A stretch of 64,000 bases of DNA from Micromonospora ferruginea. GTDB lineage: Bacteria; Actinomycetota; Actinomycetes; Mycobacteriales; Micromonosporaceae. The notes under the pieces were generated by a model. That model was not told where the DNA came from and ran no database searches. It saw only the letters and a list, made by a program, of their open reading frames with translations. The stretch lies in contig NZ_CP059322.2 of assembly GCF_013694245.2 (NCBI RefSeq), positions 1,918,001-1,982,000 on the forward strand. The letters run 5' to 3'. The position numbers and the translations under genes were made by a program. This document shows, in pieces, positions 56,660-64,000 of the stretch (its first letter is position 1; each line of letters starts with the position of its first letter).

Positions 56660-57499
56660 ATGCGCCGACCGTCGCTCGTCTTCCTCACCCTCGCCGCCCT
56701 GCTCGCCGGCACCCCGGGCGTGGCCCGGGCCGGCGCGCCGCAACCCGCGCCGGCCGCGCTCGCCGAGGTGCGCACCGCCGGCATCGCCTGGGGCCCCGAC
56801 CCGGCCACCGGCCGCCTGACCGTCACCGTCGACGACACGGTACGCGGGGCGGAGCTGGCCGCGCTGCGCCGCAGCGCCACCCGCGCCGGCGCGGTGCTGC
56901 GGCACGAGCCGGGCCGGCTGCGCACACTCATCGCCGGCGGTCAGGCGGTCTACGGCGGCGGCGGGCGCTGCTCGCTCGGCGCGAACGCGCGCAGCGGCAG
57001 CACCTGGTACTTCGTCACCGCCGGACATTGCACGAACCTGGGCGCCACCTGGTACGCCGACAGCGCCCGCACCAGCGTGCTCGGCTCCCGCACCGGCAGC
57101 AGCTTCCCCGGCAACGACTACGGGGTGGTCCGCTACACCGGCACGGTCGCCCACCCCAGCGCGGTTTACACCTACCCGGGCCAGGTGACCATCTCCGGCG
57201 CCGGCAACGCGTACGTCGGGCAGGCCGTCTGCCGCAGCGGCGCCACCACCGGTGTGCGGTGCGGCCTGGTCACCGGTCTCAACCAGACCGTCAACTACGC
57301 CGAGGGCAGCGTCACCGGGCTGATCCGCACCAACATCTGCGCCGAACCGGGGGACAGCGGCGGCCCGCTCTACGTGGCCGCGACCGGCACCGTCCTCGGC
57401 ATCCTCTCCGGCGGCAGCGGCAACTGCACCAGCGGTGGCACGAGCTACTACCAGCCGATCCTGGAGATCCTCGCCGCGTACGGGCTGAGCATCCCGTGA
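56660..57499 (+). CDS. Secreted S1-family serine protease (streptogrisin-like)
   Basis: A 279-residue protease precursor. A signal peptide (1-24) and a short propeptide (about 25-92) precede a chymotrypsin-like domain. The catalytic triad is His123 (TAGHC), Asp153 (GNDYGV) and Ser233 (GDSGGP). Cys pairs (CSLGANAR...GHC, CRSG...[10 protein letters not shown]...GNC) fit disulphides of the streptogrisin family. It should be exported and self-processed. ATG 56660 is preceded by AGGAGG. There is no C-terminal chitin-binding domain. Confidence 0.92.
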   Translation: MRRPSLVFLTLAALLAGTPGVARAGAPQPAPAALAEVRTAGIAWGPDPATGRLTVTVDDTVRGAELAALRRSATRAGAVLRHEPGRLRTLIAGGQAVYGGGGRCSLGANARSGSTWYFVTAGHCTNLGATWYADSARTSVLGSRTGSSFPGNDYGVVRYTGTVAHPSAVYTYPGQVTISGAGNAYVGQAVCRSGATTGVRCGLVTGLNQTVNYAEGSVTGLIRTNICAEPGDSGGPLYVAATGTVLGILSGGSGNCTSGGTSYYQPILEILAAYGLSIP

Positions 57500-57505
57500 C
57501 CGGCG

Positions 57506-57838
57506 TCAGGCGTCGCCGGGCACGGCCATCTCACCCAGGAGCGACCAGTCGTCCTGCGGCACGGTCGCGTTGACGATCCTCGGCGTCTCCGCGAGGTGCG
57601 GCGGCAGCGTGCGCTGCGCCTCGCGGAAGTGCGCCGACTGCACGTGCGCCGCGCCCGCCTCGTCGTCGCGGAACGCCTCGACCAGCACGTACTCGGTCGG
57701 GTCGTCCAGGCTGCGGGACCAGTCGAACCACAGGCAGCCGGGCTCCGCCCGGGTCGCGGCGGTGAAGTCGGCGGCGATCCGGGGCCAACGGTCGGCGTCG
57801 GCGGCCCGGACCCGGAACTTGGCGGTGATGAAGATCAT
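57506..57838 (-). CDS. ABM-type (antibiotic biosynthesis monooxygenase) dimeric alpha/beta-barrel protein
   Basis: A 110-residue protein of the ABM/Dabb fold. It reads FITAKFRVRAADADRWPRIAADFTAATRAEPGCLWFDWSRSLDDP and has FRDDEAGAAHVQSAHFREA with the conserved central His. Members act as small cofactor-free oxygenases or stress proteins. It is divergent from the DUF1330 gene, which has the same fold superfamily, and shares a palindromic -10 with it; the mRNA is probably leaderless. Confidence 0.85.
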   Translation of the reverse strand: MIFITAKFRVRAADADRWPRIAADFTAATRAEPGCLWFDWSRSLDDPTEYVLVEAFRDDEAGAAHVQSAHFREAQRTLPPHLAETPRIVNATVPQDDWSLLGEMAVPGDA

Positions 57839-57844
57839 GGGTAG

Positions 57845-57854
57845 AGGCTAGCCT
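57845..57854. promoter_or_regulatory. Palindromic shared -10 for divergent leaderless genes
   Basis: AGGCTAGCCT is a perfect palindrome that reads TAGCCT on both strands. It ends 6 nt before GTG 57861 (plus) and 6 nt before ATG 57838 (minus), so both mRNAs would be leaderless and share one -10 site. Confidence 0.6.
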
Positions 57855-57860
57855 GGCGCG

Positions 57861-58166
57861 GTGACCGTCTACGCCCTCGCGCAGCTCACCGTCCACGACC
57901 GGACGCGCTACGACCGGTACGTCGCCGCCTTCCTGCCGGTGCTGGCCCGGCACGGCGGCCGGCTGCTCGCCGCCGACACCGCACCCCGGGTGGTGTCCGG
58001 GGAGTGGCCGCACGACAAGGTGGTCCTGCTGTCCTTCGACAGCCGGGAGGACTTCGAGCGGTGGTCCACCTCGCCGGAGTACGTGGCGATCGCCCGCGAC
58101 CGGGAGGCGGCCACCGACGGGGTGCTCCTGCTGCTCGACGGGATCGGTCACGCCTGGCCGGCCTGA
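57861..58166 (+). CDS. DUF1330 family protein
   Basis: A 101-residue dimeric alpha/beta-barrel protein. It matches DUF1330: VYALAQLTVHDRTRYDRYVAAFLPVLARHGGRLLAADTAP, VVLLSFDSREDFERWSTSPEYV and the C-terminal LLLLDGIGH. The function is unknown; related Dabb proteins handle small organic compounds. GTG 57861 is leaderless and shares the -10 palindrome with the divergent ABM gene, so the two are likely co-expressed. Confidence 0.88.
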   Translation: MTVYALAQLTVHDRTRYDRYVAAFLPVLARHGGRLLAADTAPRVVSGEWPHDKVVLLSFDSREDFERWSTSPEYVAIARDREAATDGVLLLLDGIGHAWPA

Positions 58167-58203
58167 CCGCTCAGAGCCGCGCGCCGGTTCGCCGGCGGTG
58201 AGC

Positions 58204-58209
58204 TAGGGT
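58204..58209 (+). promoter_or_regulatory. -10 box of the ABC-F leader transcript
   Basis: TAGGGT lies about 30 bp before the leader peptide start, giving a transcription start near 58216 and a ~170-nt leader before the ABC-F gene. No good -35 is seen. Confidence 0.4.
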
Positions 58210-58237
58210 GGAACGGTCCCCGAGCATCGGAGTGATC

Positions 58238-58267
58238 ATGGCAGGTGACGACGACATCTCCGGGTGA
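58238..58267 (+). CDS. Leader peptide MAGDDDISG of the ABC-F gene
   Basis: A nine-residue frame (MAGDDDISG, stop 58265-58267) with GGAG five to six bases upstream, within the untranslated leader of the ABC-F gene. Regulated ABC-F resistance genes often have such leaders that sense ribosome-targeting drugs by stalling. There is no other reason to expect a well-placed ribosome site here. Confidence 0.5.
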   Translation: MAGDDDISG

Positions 58268-58278
58268 GAGCCCCGGAC

Positions 58279-58316
58279 GGCCGCCGACGCGCGCACCCCG
58301 CGCCGTCGCCGCGGCC
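58279..58316 (+). promoter_or_regulatory. Possible attenuator hairpin in the ABC-F leader
   Basis: Stem segments GGCCGC/GCGGCC, GACG/CGTC and CGCG/CGCG pair with small bulges and are followed by a C/T-rich run (CCCCTTCG). It lies 12 nt after the leader peptide stop, where a stalled ribosome could change folding. Confidence 0.4.
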
Positions 58317-58384
58317 CCCTTCGTCGTCCCCTGTCACCGCCGGGCGCCACGCCGCGCGCCGGCGCTTCTCCTCCGAGGTCGATC

Positions 58385-60025
58385 ATGTCCGACGCCTACG
58401 TCGTCAGCTCCGCTCTCACCTTCTCCTGGCCGGACGACACTCCGGTCTTCACCGACCTGTCCTTCTCCGTGCCCGGTGGCCGGACCGGCCTGGTGGCTCC
58501 CAACGGCACCGGCAAGACCACGCTGCTGCGGCTGATCGCCGGCGAGCTGCGGCCGGCGGCCGGCACGGTCACCGTCCACGGTGTCCTCGGCTACCTGCCC
58601 CAGCACCTGCCGTTCGCCGTCGAGCAGACCGTCGCGCAGGTGCTCGGCGTCGACCGGGCCATCGCCGCGCTGCACGCCATCGAGGCCGGTGACGCCCGGG
58701 AGGAGCACTTCACCGCCGTCGGCGACGACTGGGACGTCGAGGAACGCACCCGGGCCGAGTTGGACCGGCTGGGCCTGGGCGAACTGGCGCTGGACCGCCG
58801 CCTCGGCACCCTCAGCGGCGGCCAGGTGATCTCCCTGGGCCTGGCCGGGCAACTGCTGCGCCGCCCGGACGTGCTGCTGCTCGACGAGCCGACGAACAAC
58901 CTCGACGAGGCGGCCCGGGAACGGCTCACCGCGGTGCTGCGCGGGTGGACCGGCTGCCTGCTGGTGGTCAGCCACGACCGGGCGCTGCTCGACGAGATGG
59001 ACCGCATCGCGTCCCTGGAGGACGACGAGATCCGCTGGTACGGCGGCACCTTCACCGCCTACGAACAGGCCGTGCACGCCGAGCGCGAGGTCGCCGACCG
59101 CCAGGTCCGCAGCGCCGAGCAGGACCTGAGGCGGCAGAAGCGCGAGTTGCAGCAGGCCCGCGAACGCGCCGCCCGCCGCGCCTCCACCGCCGCGCGCAAC
59201 CTGCCCGACGCCGGGCTGGCCCGGATCGTCGCCGGTGGCCTGAAGCGCGACGCCCAGGTCTCGGCCGGCCGCGCCGCCGAGACGCACGCCGCGCGCGTCG
59301 GCGACGCGCAGACCCGGCTGGACCACGCCAGTCGGGCCGCCCGCCAGGACGACCGGATCGTGATCGACCTGCCCGACACCGCCGTGCCGGCCGGCCGGAC
59401 CGTCTTCCACGGCGAGAAGCTGCGCGCCGGGTACGACGGCCGGTCGGTGTTCGCCGGCGCCGGCGTCGACCTGACCGTCCGGGGGCCGGAACGGATCGCG
59501 CTCACCGGCGGCAACGGCGCCGGCAAGTCCACGCTGCTGCGCCTGGTCAGCGGCGACCAGGCGCCGGTCGCCGGCACCGCCACCCGGGTCGAGGGCCGGG
59601 TGGCGTACCTGTCGCAACGGCTGGACCTGCTCGACCCGGCGCGCACGGTCGCCGAGAACCTCACCGCGTTCGCGCCCGGGCTCGCCGACGCCGAGCGGAT
59701 GAACCTGCTCGCCCGCTTCCTGTTCCGCGGTGACCGGGTACACCTGCCGGTGCGGGTGCTCTCCGGCGGCGAACTGCTGCGGGCCACCCTGGCCTGCGTG
59801 CTGAACGCCTCGCCGGCACCGCAGCTCCTGCTGCTCGACGAGCCCACCAACAACCTCGACCTGGACAGCGTCGCGCAACTCGAGAGCGCGCTCGGCGGCT
59901 ACCGGGGAGCGTTGATCGTGGTCAGCCACGACCCGCGGTTCCTGGCCGCGATCGGCGTGGACCGGTGGCTGCGGCTGGCCGACGGCGCGCTGGTCGAGAC
60001 CCGCGCGCCGGAGGACGCTGGCTAG
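58385..60025 (+). CDS. ABC-F ATPase (ribosome-protection or translation-factor type)
   Basis: A 546-residue protein with two ABC domains and no TM helices. Domain 1 has Walker A APNGTGKTT, signature LSGGQ and Walker B LLLDEPTNNLD; domain 2 has GGNGAGKST, LSGGE and LLLDEPTNNLD. The interdomain linker (about 235-300) is highly basic and helical (RRQKRELQQARERAARRA), as in ABC-F proteins that enter the ribosomal E site. Some ABC-Fs confer resistance to macrolides, lincosamides or pleuromutilins; the leader peptide supports an inducible role, but the drug is not known. The downstream thioesterase follows 9 bp later. Confidence 0.9.
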   Translation: MSDAYVVSSALTFSWPDDTPVFTDLSFSVPGGRTGLVAPNGTGKTTLLRLIAGELRPAAGTVTVHGVLGYLPQHLPFAVEQTVAQVLGVDRAIAALHAIEAGDAREEHFTAVGDDWDVEERTRAELDRLGLGELALDRRLGTLSGGQVISLGLAGQLLRRPDVLLLDEPTNNLDEAARERLTAVLRGWTGCLLVVSHDRALLDEMDRIASLEDDEIRWYGGTFTAYEQAVHAEREVADRQVRSAEQDLRRQKRELQQARERAARRASTAARNLPDAGLARIVAGGLKRDAQVSAGRAAETHAARVGDAQTRLDHASRAARQDDRIVIDLPDTAVPAGRTVFHGEKLRAGYDGRSVFAGAGVDLTVRGPERIALTGGNGAGKSTLLRLVSGDQAPVAGTATRVEGRVAYLSQRLDLLDPARTVAENLTAFAPGLADAERMNLLARFLFRGDRVHLPVRVLSGGELLRATLACVLNASPAPQLLLLDEPTNNLDLDSVAQLESALGGYRGALIVVSHDPRFLAAIGVDRWLRLADGALVETRAPEDAG

Positions 60026-60034
60026 TCTGCCGGC

Positions 60035-60457
60035 ATGGCAGATCCATTCCGGGTGCGCGTCACCGTGCGCGGCTACGAGCTCGACACCCAGGGGCACCTC
60101 AACCAGGCGGTCTACCTCCAGTACGCCGAGCACGCCCGCTGGGAGTGCCTGCGCGCCGCCGGGATCGCCCAGGACCGGTTGCTCGCCGCCGGCGTCGGGC
60201 CGGTCGCCCTGGAGGTGACCGTGCGCTACCTACGGGAGCTGCGCGGCGGCGACGAGGTCGACGTCACCTGCGAGTTCCGGTGGGGCGAGGGGAAGACGTT
60301 CGGCATCGTGCAGGACTTCACCCGCCCGGACGGCACCCCGGTCGCCGCGGTGACCGGGGTCGGCGGGCTGCTGGACCTGGCCGCCCGGCGGCTGGTGCCC
60401 GAGCCGCGGGAGCGATTCCGGGCGCTGGCCGCCGACCCGGTGCCGATGAGCCTGTGA
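60035..60457 (+). CDS. Acyl-CoA thioesterase, hotdog-fold (4HBT-like)
   Basis: A 140-residue hotdog protein. The family motif YELDTQGHLNQAVYLQYAEHARWECLR carries the catalytic Asp of 4-hydroxybenzoyl-CoA thioesterase relatives. Residues 60-110 (LEVTVRYLRELRGGDEVDVTCEFRW) form the hotdog strands. It hydrolyses acyl-CoA or acyl-ACP; the chain is unknown. It may be co-transcribed with the ABC-F gene. Confidence 0.88.
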   Translation: MADPFRVRVTVRGYELDTQGHLNQAVYLQYAEHARWECLRAAGIAQDRLLAAGVGPVALEVTVRYLRELRGGDEVDVTCEFRWGEGKTFGIVQDFTRPDGTPVAAVTGVGGLLDLAARRLVPEPRERFRALAADPVPMSL

Positions 60458-60497
60458 CCCGTCCCGGCCCCGTCGCCACGTCCGGGCCGACGCGGGG

Positions 60498-61325
60498 TCA
60501 GGTGGGACGGCGGCCCCACGCCGAGACCAGCGGCGCGAGGGTGAGGTCGAGGTCGCCGGCGTCGACGGCGGCCAGGTGCGCGTCGATCTCGGCGTCGTCG
60601 GTCAGCCCGGCGGCGAGCAGCTCGGCGCGGACCATCCGCACCGTGGCGGCCTCCAGCCGGTCGCAGGCCACCCCGCCGACCGGGAAGCAGCCGGCCGCCG
60701 CCACGTCCACCAGGCCCGCCGCCCGCAGCGCCCGGGGCAGCGTCCGGCCGAAGCGCATGTCGGCGCCACGGCGGGTCATCAGCTCCCGCACGGCGCGCCG
60801 CAGCCTGTTGGCCCGCCGCTGCGCCGGGCCGACCTCGTCGAGGCAGGCCAGCGGCTGCAACTCGGTGTCGGCGTCCTCCACCAGCAGCCACCCGCCGGGC
60901 CGCAGCGCCGCCACCATCGTGGCCAGCGCGCGGGCCCGGTCGGGCACGTGGACGAGCACCAGCCGCGCGTGCACCAGGTCGAACGTGCCCGGCTGCGGCG
61001 GCGGGTCCCGGACGACGTCGTGCCGGCGCACCTCGTACCCGGCGTGGGGGTCCAGCCAGGACGGGTCGATGTCCGTGGCGAGCACGTGACCGGTCGGTCC
61101 GACGGCCGCGGCGAGCGCCTCGGGAACGCCGGGGCCGCCGGCGCCGACCTCCCAGCACCGCCACGCCGCCCGCACCCCGAGCCGGTCCACGTGCCCGCGC
61201 GTGACACCGTCGAACAGCGCGGCCAGCCAGGTGAACCGCTCGCCCGCCTCCGCCCGGGCGTTGTCGAGCAGGTAACGGTGATCCGGCTCGGGCGGGGGAC
61301 CGACGGCGTCCCGCGATGCGTTCAT
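60498..61325 (-). CDS. Class I SAM-dependent methyltransferase
   Basis: A 275-residue methyltransferase. Motif I is WEVGAGGPGVPEALAAAVG, with ATDIDPSWL (acidic loop), FDLVHARLVLVHVPDRARAL and LRPGGWLLVEDAD. The C-terminal part adds a helical lid (CLDEVGPAQRRANRLRR). This type is common in actinomycete secondary metabolism but no biosynthetic partner lies nearby. It converges on the thioesterase with about 40 bp between stops. Confidence 0.85.
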   Translation of the reverse strand: MNASRDAVGPPPEPDHRYLLDNARAEAGERFTWLAALFDGVTRGHVDRLGVRAAWRCWEVGAGGPGVPEALAAAVGPTGHVLATDIDPSWLDPHAGYEVRRHDVVRDPPPQPGTFDLVHARLVLVHVPDRARALATMVAALRPGGWLLVEDADTELQPLACLDEVGPAQRRANRLRRAVRELMTRRGADMRFGRTLPRALRAAGLVDVAAAGCFPVGGVACDRLEAATVRMVRAELLAAGLTDDAEIDAHLAAVDAGDLDLTLAPLVSAWGRRPT

Positions 61326-61357
61326 GGGCCCATCCTCACGCCCCGACCGGTGTGTTG

Positions 61358-62008
61358 TCAGCCGCCGGCGCGCAGGTAGGCGAGCACGGCCAGCACCCGG
61401 CGGTTGGTGTCGTCGTCCGGCGGCAGGTCCAGCTTGGCCAGGATGTTGCCGACGTGCTTGCCGACCGCGGCCTCGGTGACGTGCAGCCGGGCCGCGATCG
61501 CGCCGTTGGAGTGGCCCTCGGCGACCAGCCCCAGCACCTCCCGCTCCCGCCGGGAGAGCGCGTCGAGCGGGTCGCGCGGGCGGCGCAGCAGGTGCCGCAC
61601 CACGTCCGGGTCGACCGCCGTGCCGCCGGCGGCCACCCGGCGCAGCGTGTCGGCGAACTCGGCGACGTCGGCGACCCGGTCCTTGAGCAGGTAGCCGACC
61701 CGCCGGCCGTCGCCGCTGTCCAGCAGCGCCGCCGCGTACCCGCTCTGCACGTGCTGGCTCAGCACCACCACGGCGAGGTCCGGGCGCTCCCCGCGCAGCG
61801 CGACCGCCGCCCGCAGGCCGTCGTCGCGGTGCTCCGGCGGCATCCGGATGTCGGTCACCACCAGCTCCGGCCGGTGGGTACGGACCGCGTCCACCAGCTC
61901 CGGGGCGGAACCGACGGCCGCTACCACCGCGAAGTCGAAGCGGGTCAGCAGGCCCACCAGGCCCTCGCGGAGGAGGACCTCGTCCTCGGCGAGGACGACC
62001 CGCGTCAC
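61358..62008 (-). CDS. NarL/LuxR-type response regulator
   Basis: A 216-residue two-component regulator. The receiver domain (1-125) has LAEDEVLLREGL (acidic pocket), VVTDIRMPP with the phospho-acceptor Asp near residue 53, and VVVLSQHV. The C-terminal LuxR HTH (about 145-205) reads LSRREREVLGLVAEGHSNGAIAARLHVTEAAVGKHVGNI. GTG 62008 overlaps the kinase stop (GTGA), so the pair is translationally coupled. GTG 62017 is an alternative. Confidence 0.93.
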   Translation of the reverse strand: MTRVVLAEDEVLLREGLVGLLTRFDFAVVAAVGSAPELVDAVRTHRPELVVTDIRMPPEHRDDGLRAAVALRGERPDLAVVVLSQHVQSGYAAALLDSGDGRRVGYLLKDRVADVAEFADTLRRVAAGGTAVDPDVVRHLLRRPRDPLDALSRREREVLGLVAEGHSNGAIAARLHVTEAAVGKHVGNILAKLDLPPDDDTNRRVLAVLAYLRAGG

Positions 62009-63288
62009 GGACGGCACGGCAGCTCCACCCGCACGAGAGTAGGCCCGCCGGGCGGGCTGGCCAGCAGCAACCTGCCGTCCACCGCGGCCACCCGGTCGGC
62101 GAGCCCGGTCAGGCCGGTGCCGTGGGCCGGGTCGGCCCCGCCCCGGCCGTCGTCCTCGACCTCCACCACCAGCCGCCGGTCGGCGTGGGTCAACCGCACC
62201 TCCGCCCGGGTCGCGCCGGCGTGCCGGGCCACGTTGCCCAGCGCCTCGGAGACCACGTACCAGGCGGTGGTCTCGACCAGCTCCGGCACGGGGCGGGACA
62301 GGTCCGCCCGCACGGTCACCGGGACCACCGACCGGGCGGCCAGGTCGCCGACCGCGCCGGCCAGCCCCAGCTCGCTGAGCTGCCGGGGGCGGATGCCCTG
62401 GACGATGCCGCGCAGCGTCACCATCAGCTCCTTGGCCTGCTCGTGCGCCGCGTCGAGCGGCCGCGCGGCCGGGGAGTCGTCCGGCACGTCGAGGCGGGCC
62501 AGCCCGAGCTGGAGGGTGAGGCTGGTCAGGCGCGGCTGCGCCGCGTCGTGCACGTCGCGTTCGATGCGGCGGCGTTCCGCCTCGTAGGCGCCCATCAGCC
62601 GGGCCCGGGACCGGGTCACCTCGCGCAGCGCGGTGGCGTCGGGCGCGCCGTCGAGCAGCCACCGGGCCACCGCCGCCTGCCCGGCGACCAGCAGACCGGC
62701 CAGGTACAGCAGCACCGGCGCGGCGAGCACGCCGGCGACGGCGTACGGGACCGCCCCGGCCGGGGACTCGACCGTGTCCCAGACCAGCACGATCCGCTCC
62801 CCGTCGCCGGCCAGCCACGGGCCGGCGACCAGCGCGACGTCGAGCAGCACGAGCAGGCCGAACGTCCCGTACGCCAGCGGCACCACGGTGGCCAGCCAGG
62901 CGGTGTACGCGACCTCCCGCCAGGCGGCGGCGCCGGTGAGGCGGGCGACCGGGCCGCGCCGGAGCGGGCCGGGCAGCGGTCGGGAGTCGACCAGGCCGAG
63001 TCGCCACCGCTCGACCGCCGCCACCGGTGCGCTCGCCAGCGGCGCGACGGCGAGCGCGATCAGCGCCAGCACGGCGAGCACGGCCAGCACCGGCACGTCG
63101 ACCGGCCGGTCCCGCCGCAGCGCGCTCACCACCAGCAGCAGCGGCGCGGCGACCACGGACCAGGCGACCGCCAGGACGCCGGCGACCGGCAGGGTGGTCG
63201 CGGCGTACGCCAGGGCGCGCCAGGGCCAGGCGGAGAGCGGGTAACGGCGGCGGCGCAACGCCCCGGCCAGGTGCGACGGCTGAGTCAT
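62005..63288 (-). CDS. Sensor histidine kinase of the NarX/HisKA_3 type
   Basis: A 427-residue kinase. Several TM helices occupy about residues 20-220 with only short extracytoplasmic loops, so the stimulus may be membrane-related. The HisKA_3 box is RRRIERDVHDAAQPRLTSL, with the phospho-His in HDAAQ. The ATPase domain has YVVSEALGNVARHAGA (N box) and VEVEDDGRGG. It phosphorylates the following response regulator. ATG 63288 starts the basic N-terminus. Confidence 0.92.
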   Translation of the reverse strand: MTQPSHLAGALRRRRYPLSAWPWRALAYAATTLPVAGVLAVAWSVVAAPLLLVVSALRRDRPVDVPVLAVLAVLALIALAVAPLASAPVAAVERWRLGLVDSRPLPGPLRRGPVARLTGAAAWREVAYTAWLATVVPLAYGTFGLLVLLDVALVAGPWLAGDGERIVLVWDTVESPAGAVPYAVAGVLAAPVLLYLAGLLVAGQAAVARWLLDGAPDATALREVTRSRARLMGAYEAERRRIERDVHDAAQPRLTSLTLQLGLARLDVPDDSPAARPLDAAHEQAKELMVTLRGIVQGIRPRQLSELGLAGAVGDLAARSVVPVTVRADLSRPVPELVETTAWYVVSEALGNVARHAGATRAEVRLTHADRRLVVEVEDDGRGGADPAHGTGLTGLADRVAAVDGRLLLASPPGGPTLVRVELPCRP

Positions 63289-63428
63289 GGCCCGACGCTA
63301 GCCAGCCGGCGGGGGCCGGCCCAGCCGTCCAGGCCCCGGTTGCGGGGTGGGTCTGGCCCTACCCCGGACCGGCCCGCCAGGGCCCGTGCGCGTGGCCGGT
63401 GCGAGGCGGTGGACTCGGCGGATGACTC

Positions 63429-63827
63429 GTGGCCGGCCGGGCCGCGTTCGGCCGGGGGTGGGCCGCGACCGTGGCGCGGGCGTGCACGCTCGCCGCGGCC
63501 GGCGGGTACGTGCTGGCCGGCGTCCATCCGGCGGACGTGGACGAGAACCGGCACGTGCTGGGCGCGGTGCTGGTCCTCGTGGTGGGCAACGTGGGTCTGC
63601 TCGCCGGGGCGCGGGCCGCCCGCCCGGCCGAGCTGGACGACCTGCGACGCGCCGGCCTGCTCCTCGGCGCGGCCGGGCTGGCGGGCACCGCGTTGTTCCT
63701 GGCCCGGGTCGACGTGGGCATCGGGGTGGGCGGCATGGAACGGGTCGCCGTGGTGCCGCTGTTCTGCTGGGTCTCCTGGGCGGGCCTGCGCGTGCTCCGG
63801 GACTGTCGGCCGGCGCGCCTATCCTGA
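63429..63827 (+). CDS. Small four-TM membrane protein
   Basis: A 132-residue membrane protein with four hydrophobic segments (about 12-30, 43-62, 72-92, 103-125). A GVGGMERVAVVP segment before the last helix resembles DUF998-type membrane proteins, though this one is shorter than usual. GTG 63429 is used. The gene is divergent from the sensor kinase, about 140 bp apart, and precedes the DUF1905 gene by 4 bp. Function unknown. Confidence 0.7.
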   Translation: MAGRAAFGRGWAATVARACTLAAAGGYVLAGVHPADVDENRHVLGAVLVLVVGNVGLLAGARAARPAELDDLRRAGLLLGAAGLAGTALFLARVDVGIGVGGMERVAVVPLFCWVSWAGLRVLRDCRPARLS

Positions 63828-63831
63828 CCGG

Positions 63832-64000
63832 ATGGAGCTGGCGTTCAGCGGCGAGGTCTGGTTCTGGCGAGGGCCGGCGCCCCACCACTTCGTCACCGTG
63901 CCCGACGAGCAGTGCGCGGCGCTGGAGGCCGTCGCGGCGTCGGTCACCTACGGCTGGGGCATGATCCCGGTGGGTGTCCGGATCGGTGGCACCGACTGGC
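63832..64000 (+). CDS. DUF1905 protein, partial (runs off the window)
   Basis: The visible 56 residues match the start of the DUF1905 beta-barrel domain: FSGEVWFWRGPAPHHFVTVPDEQCAAL and YGWGMIPVGVRIGGTDW. Full proteins are usually about 95-100 residues or carry an added YdeI/OmdA-type tail, which cannot be seen here. ATG 63832 lies 4 bp after the stop of the membrane protein gene, so the two are probably co-transcribed. Function is unknown. Confidence 0.8.
   Translation, partial: MELAFSGEVWFWRGPAPHHFVTVPDEQCAALEAVAASVTYGWGMIPVGVRIGGTDW

Noticed and set aside
58334..60133. 599-residue minus-strand frame opposite the ABC-F gene
   Set aside because: Antisense shadow; the plus-strand protein has all ABC motifs.

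Overview
The window is chromosomal DNA of a very high-GC actinomycete, most likely a Micromonosporaceae member such as Micromonospora. The evidence is the extreme G+C with G/C-ending codons, many GTG starts and 4-bp GTGA/ATGA overlaps, leaderless genes behind TAGCGT-type -10 boxes, an XRE/DUF397 pair, a resuscitation-promoting factor behind a c-di-AMP (ydaO-type) riboswitch, and dispersed palindromic intergenic repeats. No rRNA, tRNA, CRISPR array, integrase or transposase was seen, so this looks like an ordinary chromosomal arm segment.

1-7.5 kb: tandem Tat-exported beta-propeller proteins, a methyltransferase, a three-gene operon (two-TM protein, cupin, inositol-monophosphatase-like enzyme) with no described job, and an ECF sigma factor with SnoaL-like tail, divergent from an NAD(P)-binding gene with matching promoter boxes. 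7.5-15.5 kb: a GNAT gene, then a sugar/envelope cluster (GT2, TIGR04282 transferase, methyltransferase, multi-TM GT-C-like protein, rhamnose-epimerase-like enzyme, membrane molybdopterin oxidoreductase). Its divergent promoters share CGGTAAG-type repeats and leaderless starts. 15.5-24.9 kb: an ArsB/SLC13 permease, a 1926-residue TIR/pseudo-phosphoesterase/NACHT/pentapeptide/WD40 STAND protein, a GNAT gene and an XRE-DUF397 regulatory island with a decayed small gene.

24.9-36 kb: a GH16 glucanase, an ArsR-MFS pair, a VOC protein, smpB, a secreted Cys-duplication protein, a GntR-hydroxylase-YhhN operon that may act on ether lipids, htpG, and a flavin oxidoreductase fused to hemerythrin. 36-47.7 kb: Rpf with its riboswitch, a YbaB-like protein, an M4 metalloprotease, a class A PBP, a nucleotidyltransferase, a truncated ABC permease, an FAD/Fe-S oxidoreductase with a glutaredoxin-like partner, and a VOC protein. 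47.7-57.5 kb: secreted hydrolases (GH81 glucanase under a two-operator promoter, GH10 xylanase with CBM2, S1 protease) around a YciO/Sua5 protein and a Na+/H+ antiporter. 57.5-64 kb: divergent small alpha/beta-barrel genes sharing one palindromic -10, an ABC-F protein with a leader peptide, a thioesterase, a methyltransferase, a two-component system, a membrane protein and a DUF1905 gene running off the end.

Most interesting: the STAND protein with a phosphoesterase-like module lacking its metal ligands; the two-TM/cupin/IMPase operon; two co-located palindromic repeat families; the candidate ether-lipid operon; and several promoter architectures readable directly from sequence.
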